A stretch of 58,694 nt of DNA from Candidatus Staskawiczbacteria bacterium (lineage in GTDB: Bacteria; Patescibacteriota; Minisyncoccia; Minisyncoccales; Staskawiczbacteraceae). The notes beneath the pieces were generated by a model that was not told the origin of the DNA, ran no database searches, and saw only the letters and a list, made by a program, of their open reading frames with translations. The position numbers and the translations under genes were made by a program. Shown piece after piece: positions 42,169 through 50,301 of the stretch (the first letter of the stretch is position 1; each line of letters starts with the position of its first letter). Location: contig CAIXXY010000056.1 of NCBI GenBank assembly GCA_903923535.1, positions 1 through 58,694 on the forward strand, read 5' to 3'.

Positions 42169-43375
42169 CAGCGAATTTGTAAACCCTGCCAGAAAAATAT
42201 AGCCATGACATCATTATTATAAGCATTAATGGCAGAAAAAATGAGTCTGTTAAAAAGTTATTAGTAAATCCAGTAGATATAGTTATAGCATCTTGCACTA
42301 ATGATTTATTGACTATAACTGTAGCACTGCTATTTTGCGTGCCTCCTTCATTGCTAGTTGTTGTCGTATTGTTAGTTATGGTTGTCTTTCCATAGTTAAA
42401 ATTTTCTAAAGATGCAACTTGCGCCTGATATGCCATAGTGATTGTCTGGCCGGCATTAATAGTATTTATATTTATGCCAGATATTATATCACCGCTGTAA
42501 TTAGAATTTGTATTTATTACTAAATTTCTTTTATAAATAAGATTGGCGGGTAAAATATCCCGAATTGCCAAATTGTGGACATCTTGGCTGTTTGCATGCA
42601 AAGTTATAGCAAAACTTAAGATATCAGATGGCTTGGCATTTATTGATGCCTGCCAAATTAAATTTTTAGAACTAAGATTTATAACCTGCTTGTTAACAGT
42701 CAAAATGCCATTTCCATAAGAACTATAATTATTATAGTTTACATAAATAGTCGTGCTGTCTGAATTTGAATTTCCATAACTGTCTGAAACCGTAAGGGTG
42801 CAAGTATATATTGCCTGATTATTATAATTATTAATTGTATAAACTGGCTGAGCAATATTATAATTTGATAAAGTTCCGCCATTGCATGTCCAAGAATAAT
42901 TCATCGAATATCCATTAGGATTATAACCAGAACCTTGCAAACTTGCAGTAGTTTGCCCTGAAGTTAAATATAAATCAGGCCCGGCGTTGGCAGTTAATGC
43001 ATTATTTGGTTTTGCGGAAATAAAAGTCATATCCTGGCCATAAACTATTCCATAATTATTTTGCGCAACAGCTCTAAAGTGGTATGTTGTATTAAAATTC
43101 AATCCTGAAATATTCTGGCTGATTAAACCGGAATAATTTATTGTTTGTTGAGTTGTTTGATATCCATAGCTGGTCGTTGTTCCCCATTGAAAATAAACAA
43201 TAGTACTGCCATAATTTGTTAGGTTAGCATTAAGAGTAACTGAATTATTTTGGATATTTGTAGCAGAATTAGTCTGTGTTTGGGGCGCACTTTGAGCTAA
43301 AGTCACTGTTCCAAAAGAAAAACAAAATATAGCTGCGAATAAGAATAAAAAGCTTAATTTATATGTATATGCCAT
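42134..43375 (-). CDS. Surface protein with FnIII-like, PKD and DUF11 domains
   Basis: The signal peptide (LSFLFLFAAIFCFSFGTVTLAQS) precedes a fibronectin-III-like domain (residues about 30-125, TNSATNIQNNSVTLNANLTN). A PKD domain follows (about 128-215, NAGPDLYLTSGQ to CTLTVSDSYGN), then a DUF11-type domain (about 225-350, LSFAITLHANSQDVHNLAIRDILPANLIY). The C-terminus has ISTGFTNNFLTDSFFLPL, then a helix (LMLIIMMSWLYFSG) and a basic tail. The last two parts match the truncated gene at the window end. It probably sits on the cell surface and may mediate contact with a host cell. Confidence 0.8.
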   Translation of the reverse strand: MAYTYKLSFLFLFAAIFCFSFGTVTLAQSAPQTQTNSATNIQNNSVTLNANLTNYGSTIVYFQWGTTTSYGYQTTQQTINYSGLISQNISGLNFNTTYHFRAVAQNNYGIVYGQDMTFISAKPNNALTANAGPDLYLTSGQTTASLQGSGYNPNGYSMNYSWTCNGGTLSNYNIAQPVYTINNYNNQAIYTCTLTVSDSYGNSNSDSTTIYVNYNNYSSYGNGILTVNKQVINLSSKNLIWQASINAKPSDILSFAITLHANSQDVHNLAIRDILPANLIYKRNLVINTNSNYSGDIISGININTINAGQTITMAYQAQVASLENFNYGKTTITNNTTTTSNEGGTQNSSATVIVNKSLVQDAITISTGFTNNFLTDSFFLPLMLIIMMSWLYFSGRVYKFADWLRCRTSKYF

Positions 43376-43387
43376 ATTTTTTATTGT

Positions 43388-43457
43388 TTACCCAGTTAAA
43401 TAAAATTCTTCGAATTTTAATTTTTAGCTTTGCCAAAAATTATTTAACTGGGTAAAG
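43388..43457. repeat. ACCCAGTTAAATAA inverted-repeat element, copy 2
   Basis: TTTACCCAGTTAAATAA and TTATTTAACTGGGTAAA are exact complements separated by about 40 bases, just upstream of the surface-protein ATG. Confidence 0.8.
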
Positions 43458-43502
43458 TAAATTTTATTGTCTATCCCCTACATTATTACCAATTTTAGGA
43501 AT

Positions 43503-43536
43503 GTCAAGTCTTCACCCAATTTTGGATGAAGATTCA
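43503..43536. repeat. CTTCACCC element abutting a TTGACA box
   Basis: AGTCTTCACCCAATTTT and TTGGATGAAGATT form a hairpin. On the minus strand GGGTGAAGACTTGACA makes the outer edge a -35 box for the surface-protein gene. Confidence 0.6.
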
Positions 43537-44655
43537 AGCTTTCACGAATTTTTTTAACTCATTTATGGTTTGATCGTAAGTTTCTCTATCAACTGGATAT
43601 GGAGTGGCATCTTTTCCGCCATGGGCAAAAGAATACCGGGCTGGATCTTCATATGAAGGCTTTGCCCCGTAAATTACTTCTGCTACCAAAGCCAAAGCTC
43701 TTATTGTTTTTGGCCCCACGCCTTGAGTTGCCAATAATTTTTCATAGTTTTCCGGCTGTTGGTCGCATAATCGCCATAATATTTTTTCTAAATATTTGCT
43801 TTTTGAAAAATCTTCTGTCACAACAGGATGCCAGTTAAATTCCTTATTTTCTAGATTTAACAAAGTAAGCTGTTCTTTTCCCTGCCTGCCGGCAGGCAGG
43901 CTTTTTGATATAGAAATTGTCTGTGACAATGGCGTATAATATTTTCTTAACAAAGTAATATCTTTCATCAAGGTATTGAAACTTTGTGAAACTAATTCTG
44001 TGGACAACGACCTGTTTTCTTTGCTTTTGTTAGCTGTCATGTTCAAAACCTCTTTTATTTTCAAGTCGCTGGTAATTCCTGAATGAGGCTCATTTATTAA
44101 ATCTTTTACATTATCTGAATACCAATGATATCTTCTGGCCGACTGTTCCTGAATGTTCATTCCCTGCTGGACAACTGTCCACGCCCCATTTTTTGAAAAG
44201 AAAAAACTATGATGATAAATGGCAAATCCGTCCTGAACCAATGAACTGTCAACTTTAGCCGCCATTTTAGAATTATAAACCAAAGCATTGGCAGATTTTT
44301 TAGGAAGGGCTATTCTTTCAGCCCAATTTATTATCTGCTCAGGAGTTTTTAACGAAGTTTTTCCTTTTCCTCCGCAGATAAAAATTCCAAGTTCTTTTTC
44401 TGACCCGCGGATTGCTTCTTTTAAAGCCGCTGTTAAAATTGTGGTTAAACCTGAAGCATTCCAGTCAAAAGCCAAAACAGTTCCCAATGACTGAAACCAC
44501 ACAGGATCTGAAATTCTTTTTATAAATTCATCCGGACCCTCTTCAGCAATTATGGCATAAATCATTCTTTTAGACAGCAAAACCATCCTATCAAAAAGCC
44601 ACTTCGGGCACTTCCCATAATCTAAGGTAAAAGTCGCTATCCCCTTGTTAATCAT
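43534..44655 (-). CDS. DUF763 family protein
   Basis: A conserved protein found mainly in archaea and CPR bacteria; its function is unknown. Typical segments are GIATFTLDYGKCPKWLFDRMVLLSKRM, FDWNASGLTTILTAALKEAIRG and GIFICGGKGKTSLKTPEQI. A helix-hairpin-helix-like LLATQGVGPKTIRALALVAEVIYG suggests DNA or RNA binding. At 373 residues it is normal length. A perfect 20-base palindrome at 43881-43900 is translated as the insert SLPAGRQG in the middle of the protein. Confidence 0.85.
   Translation of the reverse strand: MINKGIATFTLDYGKCPKWLFDRMVLLSKRMIYAIIAEEGPDEFIKRISDPVWFQSLGTVLAFDWNASGLTTILTAALKEAIRGSEKELGIFICGGKGKTSLKTPEQIINWAERIALPKKSANALVYNSKMAAKVDSSLVQDGFAIYHHSFFFSKNGAWTVVQQGMNIQEQSARRYHWYSDNVKDLINEPHSGITSDLKIKEVLNMTANKSKENRSLSTELVSQSFNTLMKDITLLRKYYTPLSQTISISKSLPAGRQGKEQLTLLNLENKEFNWHPVVTEDFSKSKYLEKILWRLCDQQPENYEKLLATQGVGPKTIRALALVAEVIYGAKPSYEDPARYSFAHGGKDATPYPVDRETYDQTINELKKFVKA
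43881..43900. repeat. Perfect 20-nt palindrome inside the DUF763 gene
   Basis: CCTGCCTGCCGGCAGGCAGG is fully self-complementary and far GC-richer than the surrounding coding sequence. It encodes LPAGRQ in frame. Confidence 0.85.
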
Positions 44656-44672
44656 AAGCGTAAATGCTTGCC

Positions 44673-44716
44673 CCGTTAAATTTTGCCCGAAGGCAAATTA
44701 TTTAACTGGGGTTGCT
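44673..44716. repeat. ACCCAGTTAAATAA-like element, copy 3
   Basis: CCCCGTTAAATTTTGCC pairs with GGCAAATTATTTAACTGGGG around a GAA loop. It lies just upstream of the DUF763 gene. Confidence 0.6.
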
Positions 44717-44771
44717 ATGCCTTTATTAATCATAGCTTATTTTACCAGATTTATTGCAGATAAAGAACAAG

Positions 44772-46736
44772 TTATTGTTTGAGATTCGCGAAAAAGGAAT
44801 TAAGGAGATTTCCTTTAATTATAATGCTTGACGCTTTTAAATTATTTAATTGCTCATTATATAAATTTTGGCAGTCAGTTATCGGCAAAGGTTTTTTGTC
44901 TGGCAGAGACTTGCAGGAACCATTTTCGAATAGACCGTCTTCGTTTGCCTGGTATAATAAATTTTGGGTTAAAATGGCGTCTATTCCGCCAGAAATATTT
45001 TTAAAATGCGTTTCAACGGGGTACCCTTTGGGTCCTTCTGTATTTAATAAATCCTGTCCCAAAATGGTTTTTGGCGGAACAATTCCCAAAAGATTTGCTA
45101 TTGTAGGATAAATATCCAAATGGCTGCTAGGAATATTTATTGTTCCTTTTAAATTTGTATTCGGGGTTAAAATAATCATTGGCACCTGGCTATTAGCTAA
45201 TTCTGGCAAAATATCCTGGTTTAATGCTTCTGAAATATTTGTAAAACTGCCGTGGTCGCCCCAAATAAATATTAAAGAATTATCATATAAGCCGTCTTTC
45301 TTAAGGCCTTCTATAAATTCGCCAATTGCTTTGTCTGTATAGTGCATACTCTGTAAGTATGCTATTTGCATCCAACCAAGTTTTGATTCAGATGGAATTT
45401 GCAAGGTTTGCAGGTCTTCAGGCAAAATAAACGGAGTATGAGAACTCATTGTGATTACAGTTGCCATAAACGGCTGTTCTAAATTTTCTAATTTCGGCAA
45501 TGACTGGGAAAATAAATCTTCATCTCCTAAATCAGAAGGACCCTTGCCAACCGGCCTGGTTATAACATAATCATTTAAATCAAATGCTTTCTGGTATCCT
45601 AATTGAGGATAAATATTTGACCTGTTCCAGAATGTCGGCACATCTCCGTGAAGAGAATATGTTTTATAGCCGTTATTCACAAGAAGCTGAGGCAAGGCCG
45701 AATATTTATTTTTAGCATAATTGATAAAAGCCACATCATCAGGTAAAGGATATAAAGAGTTTAGAGTGCAAAATTCCGTATCGGCTGTATTGCCAGGGCC
45801 CACTTGAGCATAATAATTATTAAAATATAAGCCAGTTTTAGTTAATTGATTTAAATTAGGAGTAATTTCCTGACCATCAATTTTTTGATTGATTACAGCA
45901 TTATCTAAGGATTCTATCTGGATAATTATAAGATTTTTTCCTTTTTCTGCTCCAAAATATTTTTTACTTTCCTGCACAGGCAAGCTGCTTTGCTGTGGCT
46001 CTTTACTATCTGCGAATGACGCTAAAAAAATTTTATCGTTGTCCGTGATTAAATTGCTTCTTAAGGCATATTTGAATGTGTCTTCAATAAAAAAATTTAT
46101 AATACCCATTTTACCTACCAGTGATTTTAAATCATATACATCTGTATAAAGACGGCTGGTATTCCCCCATTCTTTTTTTTCTGCATATAAAAGATAATTA
46201 TATCCAAAAAATACTATTGCCATCATTGCCAGAATAATTATTATTTTTTCCCATTTTGGCAAAATAAATTCTGCATATTTCTTTTTTGAAATTATTATGA
46301 ATACAATTGCAACTATCAATATGTTAGCAAAAAATAATAGCAACTCCGGAGTTACTAAAGTTTTAATTGTGCCCGAAACGCTGCCTGCCTGGTTTAAATA
46401 TGCTATTGCCGAGAATTGCAAAAAACTTTGAGAATATCTGTAATATAAAAATTGCGCAATAAAAATAAAGGATATTAAAAAAGAAATCAAAAAAAGATAT
46501 ATATATTTATATTTCTTTGAAAAAAGCAAAGATGGGCCGTAAAAAACAATTCCTAAGGCAAAAGTAACCAAAAACAATCTGACAGAATATGCTTTTGAAT
46601 AAATATCAAGCCATATATTGAATGCTTGGTTTTGTATTACAAACAAAACTGCCAATATCAGCGGCAAAGATACAACTTCTATATAATCTATCAAACTGCC
46701 AGTATATTTTTTTACATTTTCAATCTCTTGATTCAT
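44772..46736 (-). CDS. LtaS-like membrane sulfatase / phosphoglycerol transferase
   Basis: Five N-terminal membrane helices (residues about 20-190) precede an extracellular sulfatase-fold domain. NLIIIQIESLDNAVINQ starts that domain. GPGNTADTEFCTLNSLYP contains the catalytic Thr that carries the phosphoglycerol intermediate. LFIWGDHGSF and PMIILTPN follow, with metal ligands. At 654 residues it resembles lipoteichoic acid synthase. The start overlaps the pseudouridine synthase stop by 17 bases. The polymer it makes in a CPR cell is unknown. Confidence 0.9.
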   Translation of the reverse strand: MNQEIENVKKYTGSLIDYIEVVSLPLILAVLFVIQNQAFNIWLDIYSKAYSVRLFLVTFALGIVFYGPSLLFSKKYKYIYLFLISFLISFIFIAQFLYYRYSQSFLQFSAIAYLNQAGSVSGTIKTLVTPELLLFFANILIVAIVFIIISKKKYAEFILPKWEKIIIILAMMAIVFFGYNYLLYAEKKEWGNTSRLYTDVYDLKSLVGKMGIINFFIEDTFKYALRSNLITDNDKIFLASFADSKEPQQSSLPVQESKKYFGAEKGKNLIIIQIESLDNAVINQKIDGQEITPNLNQLTKTGLYFNNYYAQVGPGNTADTEFCTLNSLYPLPDDVAFINYAKNKYSALPQLLVNNGYKTYSLHGDVPTFWNRSNIYPQLGYQKAFDLNDYVITRPVGKGPSDLGDEDLFSQSLPKLENLEQPFMATVITMSSHTPFILPEDLQTLQIPSESKLGWMQIAYLQSMHYTDKAIGEFIEGLKKDGLYDNSLIFIWGDHGSFTNISEALNQDILPELANSQVPMIILTPNTNLKGTINIPSSHLDIYPTIANLLGIVPPKTILGQDLLNTEGPKGYPVETHFKNISGGIDAILTQNLLYQANEDGLFENGSCKSLPDKKPLPITDCQNLYNEQLNNLKASSIIIKGNLLNSFFANLKQ

Positions 46737-47400
46737 TTTTATTTATATCAAGCGAACGCGTTTCACCTGGTTTTAGATTCCCTATTTTTATATTGCCTAT
46801 GCGGACGCGTTTTAATGAAACAATCGTATAAGAAAGCTCGTTTAACATAACTCTGATCTGATGCTTTTTGCCTTCATTTAAAATCACTCGAAGTTTTGTT
46901 TTTCCTTCAATTTTTGCCTTGGCTGGAAGCAATTTGCCAAGAACCTGCGTCTGCATGCCTGACTGAAAAATTGTTATGACGCCATGCCGCAGCGGCTCTT
47001 TTACAGAAACTAAATATTCTTTTTCAAATTTTTTAGATTCAGATAAGACTTCTCTGGCGAAACGGCCGTCATTTGTCAAAAGCAGAAGCCCTTCTGATTC
47101 TTTGTCCAATCTTCCTATAGGATAAAGCCCTTTGTTCTTCCATTCAGCAATTACGCTTGTCTTGCCTGATAAGTTTTGTGTTGCCAGCCCTCTGGGTTTG
47201 TAATAAGCTAAATATTTATATTCTTTTGGTTTTCCTTTTATTAAAACATCATCTTTTTCATTCACCATTGTCCCATTATCAATACGCTTTCCATTAATAA
47301 AAACCAGTCCGCTTTCAACGAGCTTGTCAGCTTCCCTTCTGGAAGCCAAGCCCTTGTCTCTTAAATATTTATTAATTCTTATAGGATATTCTATAATCAT
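46720..47400 (-). CDS. Pseudouridine synthase, RsuA/RluB family
   Basis: Isomerises a uridine in rRNA. An S4 RNA-binding domain (RINKYLRDKGLASRREADKLVESGLVFING) is followed by the catalytic motif YPIGRLDKESEGLLLLTNDG with the nucleophile Asp. EKEYLVSVKEPL and EGKKHQIRVMLNEL complete the signature. At 226 residues it is normal. Whether the target is 16S or 23S cannot be decided from sequence alone. Confidence 0.93.
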   Translation of the reverse strand: MIIEYPIRINKYLRDKGLASRREADKLVESGLVFINGKRIDNGTMVNEKDDVLIKGKPKEYKYLAYYKPRGLATQNLSGKTSVIAEWKNKGLYPIGRLDKESEGLLLLTNDGRFAREVLSESKKFEKEYLVSVKEPLRHGVITIFQSGMQTQVLGKLLPAKAKIEGKTKLRVILNEGKKHQIRVMLNELSYTIVSLKRVRIGNIKIGNLKPGETRSLDINKNESRD

Positions 47401-47426
47401 TTCTATTTTATTATTTTAATATATCA

Positions 47427-47456
47427 AAAATTGCCCTTTCGGGCAATTCTTTTTGT
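47427..47456. terminator. Hairpin between tRNA-Gln and the pseudouridine synthase gene
   Basis: An AAATTGCCC / GGGCAATT stem with T-runs on either side. A second hairpin (ACCC/GGGT with inner GGCAT/ATGCC) lies at about 47460-47500. Confidence 0.6.
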
Positions 47457-47533
47457 TAAGGAATACCCTTCGGCATTACTATGCCTCAGGGTCTTTTCCT
47501 TTTCATTTATATTTTTATAAGTAGCGGAAAAGA

Positions 47534-47660
47534 GCTGCGGGACTTGGATTCGAAAAGTTGCCCGAAGGCATTGCCTCGCTTCGCTCGCAATTCGGGGGCT
47601 TGGTTCTTATACAAAGTCCGCACTAAGATCAATTTTGGATATCAGAAGACATCCAAAATT
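47534..47660 (-). repeat. Displaced tRNA-Gln 3' end and intervening hairpins
   Basis: The 21 bases at 47534-47554 are identical to the tRNA-Gln 3' end at 47667-47687, in the same orientation and 133 bases apart. Between them lie a TTGCCCGAA / TTCGGG hairpin and a strong stem (CAATTTTGGAT / ATCCAAAATTG, 47631-47662) directly after the tRNA. No gene is seen. Confidence 0.65.
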
Positions 47661-47667
47661 GCTCATG

Positions 47668-47738
47668 CTGCGGGACTTGGATTCGAACCAAGATACCAGC
47701 CTTCAAAGGGCTGTGTCCTACCATTAGACGATCCCGCA
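47668..47738 (-). tRNA. tRNA-Gln (UUG)
   Basis: The acceptor arms TGCGGGA and TCCCGCA are perfect. The anticodon loop CTTTGAA between AGCC and GGCT gives UUG. The T-arm CTTGG-TTCGAAT-CCAAG is intact. The discriminator is G and CCA is not encoded, unlike tRNA-Lys in this window. Confidence 0.95.
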
Positions 47739-47812
47739 ATGTTTATTGTTCTAAAATAATAACATTTTTTTATGTTTTTTTCAATATTTGTTTTATTTTA
47801 TAATGTCGCATA

Positions 47813-47840
47813 ATAAAAACCGCAGTTGCGCGGTTTTTAT
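47813..47840 (-). terminator. Terminator of the pilin-tailed membrane protein
   Basis: AAAAACCGC and GCGGTTTTT arms around a short loop. Confidence 0.8.
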
Positions 47841-47856
47841 TGCATTATAGTTTATT

Positions 47857-49680
47857 TTATTTGCAGACAGTTTGAGCAGAAGTACATTTTGTTGTTCCTA
47901 ATTTTTGATTTTTATCTATGCATAGATAATTTCCATCCGTCAATTGGGTTGAAACGCAATAATTTTGAATTCCTGCAAAGCACGCTGGATTTTTCGCTCC
48001 TTGCTTTGTTAAATCGCTGACAATTCTTATTAATTCCAAACCATACGATCTTTTTTTAGGACCATTCAAAAATCCATTTCTACAAAGCGAAGAATAATTA
48101 TTATTATTAGTGAAATATAATGTTTGAGCCTCAAATCCTATTTGCTTCATATCGTTATTTATGGTCTGCATCTTTATCAATGGTAAAATAACATCCTCTA
48201 TTTTTTGCGCAGCTGCCGGAGCTTGAACTGTTATAGGTTTGTTGAAATTAGAGTTAGTTAAATTTAATTTAACCTCGACTTGTACATTGGATGATAAAGC
48301 TGAACCGTAATAAGATTGTAAAATTTTGCCCAAATCAATTGTTTTATCAATTTTTGCCTGATAAAGCATATTATCTTTTTTACCAATCCACATTTCCATA
48401 TTTATATTTCCTATCGAATCTATAAAAGTGTTTGCAACAGCTTGCACCATATTTTTGGTTAACAGGTTAGAATTATTAGCTGAACCCTCTGTCTGCGATC
48501 CTGATGATTGTTGTAATTCTATCTCCATTATTTTGCCTACCAAATCTTTCAATTTATCCTTATCTATTGTCGTTAAATAATGATATGTATCCTGACCGCC
48601 TATAGTTTCATCATTTATTTGTTTAGTAACAGAAAATATATTTTCTGTTACTAATAAATCCTGAAATTTTTTAGTCAATTCAGAGCTGTTAATTTGTATT
48701 TGAGAAAGTTGTGAAATATCTATTCCTGTCGTTACTTGCTCTCCGGTTGCTTGTGATAATGCTTTTATAGAATCTTGGTCAATTTTAAGCCATTTTCCTT
48801 GAATCTTGGAAATATCTAACCCAGGATAAAAGGAGGATCCGGCTGGAATTGTAATTTCATTGATTTTCAAATAAAACACGTTGCCAATTGCTGCTATACT
48901 TACGGTAGCTGTAACTGGAGAAGCAGATCCCGGCGTTGTTAAATTAACTGTGAAATTACCATCTGACTTTGGGTTATTAGCATCAGTTATATCTGTTTCG
49001 CTATTAGTATTTAATATCAATTTCCCCTGAGATGTTTTAGCATCACTATTTGTGGCATCAATCTCTAGCTGCATTATTGTATGAGAAGACTTAACATCTT
49101 TCATATTTACCATCATATTGTTGATAACTTTTTCCGGACTCGGCGCGCCAAATAAATTCCCTGGAAAAGTTAAAATCTGGCTCCATGAAAGATTTTGAAA
49201 TGGATTCCATGGAAGATTTATATATTGGCCGGCAACAAAATATCCTGCTCCACCCAATACAACAACTATTATTAAAACCATTAAAAATTTTAAAAATGTA
49301 TGCGATCTAACTTTTGTTCGAGGCATATTGCTTTGCGGAAATTGAGGCTGATATTGCGGTTCTGGCTGTCTGACAATTTGCGGCTGAATCTCTATTTTTA
49401 CAGCTTCTAGTTGAGGTTGCGGTTGTGCTTGTTTTGGCTGTGTTGTAACCTGAGGCTGGACTTCTTGCGGCTTAACCTCTGTTTTAGACAAATCAACAGC
49501 TTGCGGCTGGGGCTGAGGTTTTTGTTGCGACTGCGCTTGAGGCTGATTTAACGACACGAGAGCATCGCTTACCTCTACCTCTGTCCAGCCATTTTTATAT
49601 AATAAATCGCGGGTCTGGCTGTCTGTCTGGCCAGCATCTCTTGCTTTTTTTATATAATCTACTAATTGTTGTTCTGCCAT
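47857..49680 (-). CDS. Membrane protein with Gln/Pro-rich cytoplasmic region and pilin-like C-terminus
   Basis: An N-terminal helical unit (LVDYIKKARDAGQTDSQTRDLLYKNGWTEVEVSDAL, residues about 6-42) resembles small UBA- or SHOCT-like domains seen in CPR proteins. About 75 residues of PQPQ-type low complexity follow. A single membrane helix spans about 130-152 (FLKFLMVLIIVVVLGGAGYF), then a large extracellular region. The last 110 residues (MKQIGFEAQTLYFTNNNNYSSLC, then NYLCIDKNQKLGTTKC) look like the C-terminal half of CPR type IV pilins, with several Cys. The function is unknown; adhesion or pilus association is a guess. Confidence 0.7.
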   Translation of the reverse strand: MAEQQLVDYIKKARDAGQTDSQTRDLLYKNGWTEVEVSDALVSLNQPQAQSQQKPQPQPQAVDLSKTEVKPQEVQPQVTTQPKQAQPQPQLEAVKIEIQPQIVRQPEPQYQPQFPQSNMPRTKVRSHTFLKFLMVLIIVVVLGGAGYFVAGQYINLPWNPFQNLSWSQILTFPGNLFGAPSPEKVINNMMVNMKDVKSSHTIMQLEIDATNSDAKTSQGKLILNTNSETDITDANNPKSDGNFTVNLTTPGSASPVTATVSIAAIGNVFYLKINEITIPAGSSFYPGLDISKIQGKWLKIDQDSIKALSQATGEQVTTGIDISQLSQIQINSSELTKKFQDLLVTENIFSVTKQINDETIGGQDTYHYLTTIDKDKLKDLVGKIMEIELQQSSGSQTEGSANNSNLLTKNMVQAVANTFIDSIGNINMEMWIGKKDNMLYQAKIDKTIDLGKILQSYYGSALSSNVQVEVKLNLTNSNFNKPITVQAPAAAQKIEDVILPLIKMQTINNDMKQIGFEAQTLYFTNNNNYSSLCRNGFLNGPKKRSYGLELIRIVSDLTKQGAKNPACFAGIQNYCVSTQLTDGNYLCIDKNQKLGTTKCTSAQTVCK

Positions 49681-49794
49681 AATATTTGAATTATGAATTT
49701 AGTATTTTGAATTTCGAATAGAATTTATAATTCTAAATCCTGACTTCAGAATACTGAACTCATTTAATTTATTTATTATACCATAATGTCAACT

Positions 49795-49880
49795 CTTCAC
49801 CCTATTGCGGGCTGTGGATAAGTGGATAGACATAGATAAAAAGTTTTCTAACAGACAAAAAATAATTGTGAAGGGTGAAG
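49795..49880. repeat. CTCTTCACCC inverted-repeat element
   Basis: ACTCTTCACCC and GGGTGAAGAGT enclose about 65 bases. On the minus strand the left edge continues GGGTGAAGAGTTGACA, followed by an extended -10 (TGGTATAAT), the likely promoter of the pilin-tailed gene. A further TCTTCACC half-arm lies at 49891. Confidence 0.7.
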
Positions 49881-49927
49881 AGTCAAGTCTTCACCATTTT
49901 CTAATTGTGGATAACTTTTGTATAAAA

Positions 49928-49960
49928 AAAAGTCGCTGGCCCCAATCAGCGACATAGCAT
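49928..49960 (-). terminator. Terminator of the Cys-rich small protein
   Basis: GTCGCTG and CAGCGAC arms, followed by a T-run on the minus strand. Confidence 0.8.
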
Positions 49961-49989
49961 AAACTTGGAACAACAGAGCCGTTGCAGCA

Positions 49990-50127
49990 TTACTTCTTGC
50001 AATTGCAAGAGCTCTTCAGGCACCTCCCATCTTTGGTGACAACCCTCTGGCCCTTCGACGGGCACGTCATAGATCCATTTCCATTCTTTCGAACTTCTTC
50101 TTTATGGGGGCAGCGCGGCTTAGCCAT
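49990..50127 (-). CDS. Cys-rich small protein, 45 residues
   Basis: ATG 50127 is preceded by a strong AAAGGAAGGA Shine-Dalgarno at the right distance. The protein starts MAKPRCPHKEEVRKNGNGSM and ends with DGRCLKSSCNCKK. Cys lie at positions 6, 22, 37, 41 and 43, suggesting one small zinc site. It has its own promoter (TTGACA at 50216-50211 and TAATAT at 50193-50188 on the minus strand, spacer 17), a leader hairpin (TCAGT/ACTGA) and a terminator. It is GC-richer than the neighbourhood. No family is recognised; a nucleic-acid-binding zinc peptide is possible. Confidence 0.65.
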   Translation of the reverse strand: MAKPRCPHKEEVRKNGNGSMTCPSKGQRVVTKDGRCLKSSCNCKK

Positions 50128-50187
50128 AGAATATTCCTTCCTTTGTCAAAGGTCAGTTTTCAGTTTAATGTTAGCACCACTGATAAG

Positions 50188-50216
50188 ATATTATATTATA
50201 AAAATTGATTTGTCAA
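50188..50216 (-). promoter_or_regulatory. Promoter of the Cys-rich small protein
   Basis: Minus-strand TTGACA, 17-base spacer and TAATAT. Confidence 0.65.
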
Positions 50217-50256
50217 CCTTTCTCCTTTTGGATCAAAAAGATTAAGGATTAATAAA

Positions 50257-50283
50257 AAAAACCTGCAAGATACAGGCTTTTTT
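50257..50283 (-). terminator. dnaX terminator
   Basis: AGCCTG and CAGGTT arms with a T-run on the minus strand. Confidence 0.75.
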
Positions 50284-50301
50284 ATTTAGACTCTTAGTTT
50301 A

